From positions 1,240,001-1,304,000 of the forward strand of contig NC_011671.1 of NCBI RefSeq assembly GCF_000150955.2: 64,000 nucleotides of DNA. The letters run 5' to 3'. This document shows positions 57,848 to 64,000 of this stretch, piece after piece; position 1 is the stretch's first letter; every line of letters starts with the position of its first letter. Source of the DNA: Phaeodactylum tricornutum CCAP 1055/1. Taxonomy: Eukaryota; Bacillariophyta; Bacillariophyceae; Surirellales; Neidiaceae. Both the position numbers and the translations under genes were made by a program. The notes beneath the pieces were generated by a model, which was not told the DNA's origin, searched no databases, and saw nothing but the letters and a program-made list of their open reading frames with translations.

Positions 57848-58538
57848 ATGATGCAGCGAATCTTTGCCCTCCTTGCGCTTTTGGCGACCGCCTCCGCCTT
57901 TGCCCCGGCATCCACCTCGGCAGGTATGTAGTTTGCCCCAGCGACTGTGGGAATATTAGTCGCGGATAAGCACTTGACCGATTTCGATGCTTGGCCGAGA
58001 GAATGCCCTCGTCAGCTGTGCCGAAGCGCAGAATGTCGACGTCAATGCAGTTTTCTACGTGATTGAGAAAAGTTTGGAGTGTGCTCGAAAATGATGTATT
58101 TTCACTGTCAATGCAGCGTGAAAGTACTCGGATATTCTCTGCTCTTGCAGAATGCCGAAAATCGTTGGACGACCGAGTCGTAGAAATTGCTTTTCGGTTG
58201 TGATTGACTCACTTTTCCTTCTGCTTTGCGTTCTTTATCAAACAGCCTTTGGCATCGCCAAGAGCTCTACGACTCTTTCCATGGCAATGAAGGCCCCAGA
58301 GATGAGCAAGGGAGTTATGGCTGCCGTTGCTGGAGTCATGCCGGCCATTCTTTCCTCGACGGCTGCCGTTGCGACTGAGGGAACAAATGAGTGGTTCGGT
58401 GTTGATGATCCGCGTCTTCTCGGAGTGTTGTTCCTTGGTCACTGGTTCATCCTGACTCTGTGGTTGCAGCAATACAAGAACTACGATGAAGAAGAGGACT
58501 TTTTCGGCGAAATTGATTACACTGGCAGCAAGAAGTAG
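57848..58538 (+). CDS. psbW: PsbW-like photosystem II subunit, plastid-targeted
   Basis: Two exons, 57848-57923 and 58246-58538, with a 322-bp intron in phase 1; 122 residues. The N-terminus [20 protein letters not shown] is a classic diatom signal peptide ending in the ASAFAP motif, followed by a Ser/Thr-rich transit part. A second hydrophobic stretch ending STAAVA then looks like a thylakoid lumen signal. The mature part, [20 protein letters not shown] and one membrane span ([12 protein letters not shown]) with an acidic tail ([13 protein letters not shown]), matches PsbW, a small single-span photosystem II protein found near the core-antenna boundary and thought to stabilise dimers or supercomplexes. 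The acceptor AAACAG|CC was chosen because it rebuilds the frame; an earlier AG at 58150 would not. Targeting calls are strong, PsbW itself fairly strong. Confidence 0.85.
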
Positions 58539-58952
58539 GACTTCCATCCACACCAATATTCCTACGTAAGAACATTTCTGGTTGCTATGGTTTCTTACGT
58601 GCCTCTCCTGGGAGTGAAGCATACGTTCTTTCGCGGTTATTTCAATGCCATAGAGAAGTAATGTCTAGCGGAAGCTGTTGTTTTCCCAATTGAACGTATT
58701 TTTTGCTTTTCAACCGTGATACGAGCGAGCTTGAACGAATACAAAGCCGATATGAAGACGAGTTTTTTCCGGTGCACATAAATTCGATGGAGCAAACAAG
58801 CCATCCTGCCCTACAGAACATTGTTCCAAGTTTTTGTAGCTGCCCGGTGCATAAGACTCAGTGTACTTTTGTTGGCATCGTTTCCAGTAAGAATTGAACG
58901 CTTTGTCGCCTTTTGTACAGCTTTCAGTCCTAGTAGAATTTACAAAAGGTTA
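58539..58952. other. Convergent spacer
   Basis: About 410 bp between the PsbW-like stop and the stop of the minus-strand gene to the right. No gene seen; presumed 3' untranslated sequence. Confidence 0.45.
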
Positions 58953-59558
58953 CTAGCCAGAGCGACCCGTCGGAGAGGTAAGTGTCAACGTGGAACCAAC
59001 ACTATCTCTGGACATGTCCATACTAGCACCGCTCGCACCGTCATCGTTGTCGTCGGAGCCAGCCAACACTGTGCTGGCGAAACTGGGTCTACCAAAGTCC
59101 ATCGTCGAATCATTGCCTTCCTCCTCTATGGAATCACCGTCATGCTCTTGCACCTTTGACGAACGCAAGAGCGCCAGACGCTCTACTTCCTTTCGATGTC
59201 TTCCCCAAAACGTTGGTCCATTTAATCCTACTGGCGCTTTGGATCGAACGTGGACCTTGACTTCCGGCTTGGGCGTGCTGCTGGTCAAGCCCAAGGGCAT
59301 GGGCGCGGTTGGCAACACAATTCTTTCAAGCTGTTCTTCGTAAGCCGCTTCTTCACGTTCGAGCCGGTCCAAACTGTAACGTAGAGAAAGGTAGATGGAT
59401 ACCGTGAATACATGTCGTGCACACTCCAACACTTCAGAACAAAAAAGATCGTTTCACGCTGAAACCTACCCGGATTCCGTGTCTTGTCGTGGCCGTGGAG
59501 ACCATTGTGGCTCCGTGTTACGATGGAGGATCTGCTGCGGCTCACGAAACGAATACAT
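58953..59558 (-). CDS. Small unknown protein, 169 residues
   Basis: Two exons inferred: 59470-59558 and 58953-59373, separated by a 96-bp intron (GGGTAGGT donor, TTACAG acceptor, phase 2). The product begins MYSFREPQQILHRN, continues through LDRLEREEAAYEEQLERIVL (a probable helix) and VGLNGPTFWGRHRKEVERLA, and ends in an acidic, Ser/Thr-rich tail. No domain recognised. An alternative start at 59652 (MDIDGIYTL) opens a different frame that runs out in exon 1, so the downstream ATG was chosen. The upstream AG near 59581 could also be a splice acceptor for a further 5' exon that I cannot locate. The exon 2 frame is convincing; the 5' end is less so. Confidence 0.6.
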
Positions 59559-59692
59559 GGGCGCCTCGCCGTAAATTGTAGGCAACTAGAAGAATTCACG
59601 CTTTCGTGGCCTTTCGCGGCCTTTCGCAGGGTATATATACCGTCAATGTCCATGGTCGCCTGAGACTGAGAGAAAATTCTTTTTTACGATAT

Positions 59693-59751
59693 TTACAGTT
59701 AGTTTCCTAAGGAGGCTGCCCTGTGCCAAGATATTGCATAATTGACAGTGA
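59693..59751. promoter_or_regulatory. TNACWGTNA pair upstream of the small unknown gene
   Basis: TTACAGTTA and TGACAGTGA, 135 and 185 bp upstream of the inferred minus-strand start. Confidence 0.3.
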
Positions 59752-59873
59752 GAGTGAGTGAAAAATTTAGCTGTATGAAAAAGCATTATATAAGTCGTAT
59801 ACGACTAATGCAATAGGAGAATTATGATTTTATACTGTATTTGACGATGATCCATGTATGTATTTACGGACAT

Positions 59874-59882
59874 TGACTGTGA
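59874..59882. promoter_or_regulatory. TNACWGTNA palindrome upstream of the 59948 gene
   Basis: TGACTGTGA, 66 bp upstream of the plus-strand start. Confidence 0.3.
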
Positions 59883-59947
59883 GTTTGGAGAGGTGCGCAG
59901 AATCAAGTTAGAGGCATTCGAACAAGCCATGTCGCATTGCAACTGTA

Positions 59948-60544
59948 ATGCACAAGCACAACAAAATGATATCTGAAGTGTTCAATACCATCCTACTAAC
60001 GTACTTGGTAACAGAGTATCTTGCCGCCACAAATACGAATGAAAGAAGATATGATTCCAACTGGCAGCTCCGTTTGGTGCAACCGCGAACGATACTGGCG
60101 GCTGTCGTGGTCGTCTTCCTGAATATCTTTGACCGAGTCTCGGGCTTTGCGCTCTTCATCAATGATACCGTCACGGGGTTTTTCCACATGCCCAAGGTAT
60201 TGTTCGTCGCTTGGGCATACGTACTAGTTCTGTATGTGGATTGTCGCAGAATCTCTCCGGAGCTTGATTTTACCCGCGAGTTCATGCCTAAGGTTGGTCG
60301 AGCATTCCTGTACGTGCTGCCGGTCTATCCTATCTCGGCAGTACTGATCTCGTTTGGGTTTTTGATCGTCATTACCATTTGCGACGCCTTACATCTTCCT
60401 GAGGACTGGCTGCAGTGGCCGATCTATTACGGAACATTGTACGGACCGTTTTCGTTAGTGTACTGGAAAGTCAAAAAGACCGTCACTGAAGACCGCGCCA
60501 CTCTTCCGTCATTGGCCGGACACGGGCGATCGCTAGGAGACTAA
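59948..60544 (+). CDS. Unknown membrane protein, 198 residues
   Basis: Single exon. It begins MHKHNKMISEVFNTI; a second Met at residue 7 is an alternative start. Hydrophobic segments near residues 10-25, 50-70 (TILAAVVVVFLNIFDRVSGF), 80-100 (PKVLFVAWAYVLVLYV), 120-150 (AFLYVLPVYPISAVLISFGF and LIVITIC) and a weaker one near 160-175 (YYGTLYGPFSLVYWKV). That suggests four or five membrane spans with a short charged C-terminus. I do not recognise a family, and no targeting peptide is obvious. Confidence 0.7.
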   Translation: MHKHNKMISEVFNTILLTYLVTEYLAATNTNERRYDSNWQLRLVQPRTILAAVVVVFLNIFDRVSGFALFINDTVTGFFHMPKVLFVAWAYVLVLYVDCRRISPELDFTREFMPKVGRAFLYVLPVYPISAVLISFGFLIVITICDALHLPEDWLQWPIYYGTLYGPFSLVYWKVKKTVTEDRATLPSLAGHGRSLGD

Positions 60545-60824
60545 GCGAACTTTATCACGTCTCAAACGGGCGCCTAAACAACATGCTTACCTCTTTGATC
60601 GATTGAAAAAATAATTGCTTGTTGTATCCCGTCATTCTTTCTACAATATTGAGAGCCGGGCAATGCTACGGACTTGCGAAACAGATTGGAGCCGAACAAG
60701 GGCAATCCCTCCTAGTTATCGGATGACAACGACTTTGTATGCACAGGAAATGGAGAAACTCTTCACGATTAGGCATCTTAAAGCCTTTCAAAGTCGCTTC
60801 CTCTTAAGAGAGCGACCGGACTCC
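60545..60824. other. Convergent spacer
   Basis: 280 bp between converging stops; nothing seen beyond likely 3' untranslated sequence. Confidence 0.45.
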
Positions 60825-62882
60825 TCAGCATGATTCATCGGAAGGGCCAAATTGCGAAGTTTCAGATTCATTGTCAGTGTGTTGCTTTTTTGGACTACCT
60901 AATACTGAAACCTGCCACCGACTGCGGGCCTGTCTCGACCACTTCCTGCGCAGCAGAATGAGGAAAATAGTCAAGAAAACAAAGAAAATGACACAAGCTA
61001 TACCAGACACCACGGGTATAAGAGGGAATCGGTCGCTTTCTTCCGCGGCTACCCTCTCGTCTCCTCCGACAGGCACTTGAGACCTTTCCGGGTTAAAGGG
61101 CTCTGAGATGTCGTCTAAGGGCTCAGACGGTCCGCCAGTAGATAGTGTTGGGAAACCTGTATATTCATGCAGCGATGGTTGCGGAGTCACGGGTTTTCCC
61201 GTTGGTGCTGGTGCGAACGTTGGTGCTGATGTCGGTGTTGATATTGGTGCTGATGTCGGTGTTGATATTGGTGCTAACGTCGGTGTCATAGATGGAGCTC
61301 TTGTAGGAGGTGACAAAGTTGCGTCGACTCCATCTGGGCCCAATATCATAGCAGACTTGCATGGGAGCATCTCTTTGCCGATACCAATGACAAACTTATC
61401 GGCTGCTACACTTCCTCCGTCATGTTTGCTGCATACCTCGAAAATCAATTTGTCGCCAGAAATATACCGGGAGTTGGTCTCGCTAAGGCCAGCCAATAGT
61501 TTCGTGTGTATTCCATCGACGCGCTTCGTAATCGTTACCGTGTCGAGGAAGTCTTCTGTTTCCCTGTTGAACGTTTCGGCGCGATTGTAGGTCAAATAAA
61601 GGCCGCCAGCTTTGGCAATAATTACTTCGTTTTTACCGATGACACCGAAATCCGTAAATGCAGCAATCTCTACTCGAACCGATTCCGTTAAGGCCAACGC
61701 GTCAAGATCGATTCTGTGATTCGGATACCAACCTAGTAGCCAAAAATTGTATCCGTTGAAGCATTTGGACGGGCCATCAGCGCGAACCTCCGAATACCCC
61801 ATTAGGCTAGTCCCGTCGGCATAGGCATTGTCGCCCTTTCCCGCATGACCTAATCCCAAATTGTGGCCGATCTTCCATGGAGCAAAAAGAAAAGTGTCAG
61901 ATACGAAAGCATCACAAACATTCATTCAAGTATTAAGCTTGGGAATACATACCTCATGGATGATTGCGTTCGGCTGCGCACACCACCTGTCGCTGGCTAC
62001 GGCATACCAACTATTGAGAGCAGCAGCGGCCAGATATTTTTCTCCACTCGTTCCAGGCGGCATGCAAAATACGACATGATCCGCTACGTCTGGTAAACTC
62101 TCAACGCCAAGTAACGTTTGAGTCGCTATGTTTGCCGCTACAAGCAGACTCCTGCCAGTGAAGGCACTGCTGATTCCAGATACACGAACCTCCTTTACTA
62201 CGTTATCGACGTCGAATGGCACAAACCGAGCCTGTCCCGCAGAACACGCCTCGTATTGTGAAGCAAAAGAAAAGCGACCGGGTTGGAAGAACGAATCTGC
62301 AATCTCCGATGGAGATAGACTCACGCTTTCGTCATCTGTACTCACCCTCACGAGCATGACTGAACGTGGGCGATCAAAGTACTCCAGCTGCCTCCGTCGA
62401 TGAAACGCTCCGTGATGAATAGTCGCATTGCCACGACTTGACAACGAAATACTGGTAGGGAGCCAGCCAACGTTTGAGAAGTATCTTTCGCCAACTACTG
62501 CATCCATCAAATCCAGGACCAAATCCTCGGGAGCAAAACTAAATTGTTCCCACAGCTTCTCTTCTAGCTCAATGACAAGCCCAGGACTGCCGCCCCCACG
62601 CCATCGGCTGCTCCCAAGAAGCTCAGGCGGGCCGATAACTTCACACGTATTTTGCATGGAATCTTTTTGATCCACATCGTAGTCAACAAGCTCCACTAAA
62701 ATACGACAAACAACATGATCGAAGGAGCGAAAAATTGTCGTTCGGAAGTCTTGATGGGATGTAATAGTGTTGACTGTGTCATTGATTTTCAGCCATTCGG
62801 CATTCACTGTCAATACTGTCGGTCCAAATAGTAGTCCGGTAAAATATAACAGTCGCATGTTGCAGAGTGCTGTCGACGCCAT
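60825..62882 (-). CDS. Gametolysin-type (peptidase M11) metalloprotease, membrane-anchored
   Basis: Two exons, 61953-62882 and 60825-61871, with an 81-bp intron in phase 0; 658 residues. Start chosen at MASTALCNMRLLYFTGLLFG, which gives a good signal peptide; an in-frame Met 16 codons upstream is possible. The zinc site reads HEIGHNLGLGH after splicing, with a downstream LMGYSE Met-turn, as in M11 gametolysins, the enzymes that digest cell-wall glycoproteins in Chlamydomonas. The first ~290 residues are a long propeptide-like region. After the catalytic domain comes a Thr/Pro/Ala-rich stretch built of an eight-residue APISTPTS repeat, then one membrane span (IPVVSGIACVIFFVFLTIFL) and a basic cytoplasmic tail. 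It is probably displayed at the cell surface or in secretory vesicles; a role in frustule or wall matrix remodelling is only an inference. Confidence 0.87.
61200..61290 (-). repeat. 24-bp tandem repeats coding for a Pro/Thr linker
   Basis: Two near-perfect 24-bp units plus partial copies (GGTGTTGATATTGGTGCTGA phase on the plus strand), encoding APISTPTS repeats in the protease stalk. Confidence 0.75.
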
Positions 62883-63507
62883 TATTCTGGTGTCGGATAG
62901 GATCGATACTACAGGTCGAGCGCGATACACGTAACTGCAATGGGGTCTAGGTCAAAGCGCCTTGTATATTCAGATGATGGCACGATATGAATATCCGCTT
63001 TCAACTCCGATCATTGTCTTGCGGTACTGTATTTCGCCATTGTTTCTTCTTGGAAGGCACGGGAGAGATGCGGTCTCCCGCGCTCTTGTTTTTTCTTGGG
63101 CCGAAAAGTGGCCCCGTAAGCTATTGACATCTCTGGAGTTCCAGGCTCGACGGTCCCATATGCTCGAATTATTACTCCCACATTATGCAATAAACCAACA
63201 ATCAAAGGCCCCGCCCCGTTTTCTATTACCAGGAATACAACTTACCCAGCAAAATTTCTAAGAAAGATTTGACATCATATCCTTGGCATCGATACAACCT
63301 GCTCGCGCATATATATATCTATGAGACAGCTACGACATACTGCCAACGGATCACAAAGCTTTTTCAAATTTGAAGATTTCGAAATCCCCCGGTTTAAGTA
63401 GCGGCGTTTCTCGTAGCTCCCGGGTAAAAGGGCCTCGGTAATATAACAGCAAGTCAGATGTGGTTAGATCTTGACATAAAAAGAGAGATGGTATGCTGCA
63501 TGATAAA
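62883..63507. other. Intergenic upstream of the M11 protease and SET genes
   Basis: About 625 bp with no supported gene. A 64-codon minus frame at 63011-63205 and a 99-codon plus frame at 62962-63261 have no protein-like features. The region should contain both promoters and possibly a first exon of the SET gene. Confidence 0.4.
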
Positions 63508-64000
63508 GTCAACAGCAGGACCTCGAGTACTTGGCACGTGGTTCAGCTTTGTGCGCGCAACGACCACGCGCCAACGGTTCGCCTTTTCCGCGAGCTGTGG
63601 TAGCGAGAAGCTTGAGACGGAAATACAACAAGCGAACGAACGTTACGCCGGGAAAATATCAATTCGGCGAGCCAGCGATAACAAAGGCTGGGGGCTTTTC
63701 GCTTTACAGCGTTTTCAGAAAGGTTCTTTAGTGATACGAGCCAACGCTCTGTCTGAGAGCAGCAAACAAGATTCTCACTCAGTGCAGACATCCTGGAATA
63801 GCCACGTCACCATGGATCTTCCAGCCCGGTTTATAAACCACGTGTGCGACGAGGCCAACGTCGGCATTCAACCAAACAGTCTCGGCGCGTTTGATTTTTT
63901 TGCTCTACGGGAGATTTCCATTGAAGAAGAACTAACGTGGGACTACGAAACATCAGAATACGAGATCAGCCATGGCTTCGCATGCGCTTGCGGAGCAGCC
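63508..64000 (+). CDS. SET-domain protein (3' and 5' incomplete)
   Basis: The frame is open from about 63508 to the window edge. After a basic first part it reads IRRASDNKGWGLFALQRFQK, GSLVIRANAL, MDLPARFINHVCDEANVGIQ, FFALREISIEEELTWDYETS and, at the edge, FACACGAA, the order of a SET domain: GxG start, the substrate-binding NHxC, ELTWDY, then a post-SET-like CxCG. SET proteins transfer methyl groups from SAM to lysines, often on histones. The usual NHSC is NHVC here. No ATG occurs between the in-frame stop near 63505 and the Met at 63812, which is already inside the domain, so the start is probably in an upstream exon I could not place. The frame is easy to miss because an ATG-based search finds only the part from 63812. 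Confidence 0.75.

Larger units (their letters stand above)
59559..59947. other. Divergent promoter region
   Basis: About 390 bp between divergent starts, with TTACAGTTA (59693), TGACAGTGA (59743) and TGACTGTGA (59874). Three palindromes in under 200 bp is the densest cluster in the window. Confidence 0.5.

Noticed and set aside
57718-57915. 65-codon minus-strand open frame with a hydrophobic stretch
   Set aside because: Overlaps the PsbW-like exon 1 antisense; no homology or motif.
59285-59652. ATG at 59652 as start of the small unknown gene
   Set aside because: Its frame is not the one that joins exon 2 across a good splice site; the frame starting at 59558 does.
1-64000. CRISPR arrays, rRNA, or bacterial-type operons
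   Set aside because: No regularly spaced repeats, rRNA cores or polycistronic layout; spliced genes and LTR elements show eukaryotic nuclear DNA.

Overview
The window looks like nuclear DNA of a pennate diatom; Phaeodactylum tricornutum is my best guess. The evidence is short GT-AG introns (about 70-320 bp), a plastid protein with the diatom-type ASAFAP signal/transit junction, Copia elements of diatom type, and compact genes, often divergent or convergent. The species is inferred from style, not from a database match.

Layout. 1-4626 (+): 3' part of a very large gene joining a fatty acyl-CoA reductase, a DHAP acyltransferase and an alkyl-DHAP synthase, i.e. the enzymes that commit lipid to ether-lipid synthesis, in one polypeptide. 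4742-20065: five related genes for an unrecognised five-pass membrane protein family, four on the minus strand in tandem and one diverged copy facing them on the plus strand. Three of the tandem copies (B, C, D) are near-identical mosaics. 20684-21995: a decayed hAT-like DNA transposon with target duplication. 22389-23573 (-): an unknown protein. 23981-25470: a pair of long inverted repeats enclosing a decayed fragment of a CYP97-type cytochrome P450 gene. 25915-40907: an old Copia-type LTR element, carrying an antisense solo LTR and split by a much younger, nearly whole Copia element (31513-38875).

41685-64000 is gene-dense: an Hsp90-like ATPase joined to a DUF2009 domain; mitochondrial succinate dehydrogenase flavoprotein (-); an NBS1/nibrin-like protein with FHA and BRCT-like regions; a heat shock factor; a MutS2-like ATPase (-); a DUF4336-like protein; plastid PsbW-like photosystem II subunit; a small unknown protein (-); an unknown membrane protein; a gametolysin-type (M11) metalloprotease (-); and the start of a SET-domain gene at the right edge.

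A recurring palindromic 9-mer, TNACWGTNA (TCACAGTCA, TTACAGTTA, TGACAGTGA and so on), lies 60-290 bp upstream of many start codons. I counted about 34 copies by eye against about 8 expected, and found none in the retroelement block. It is a candidate promoter element. Exon boundaries below were derived by eye from splice signals, frame and comparison among paralogues; no RNA evidence was available.
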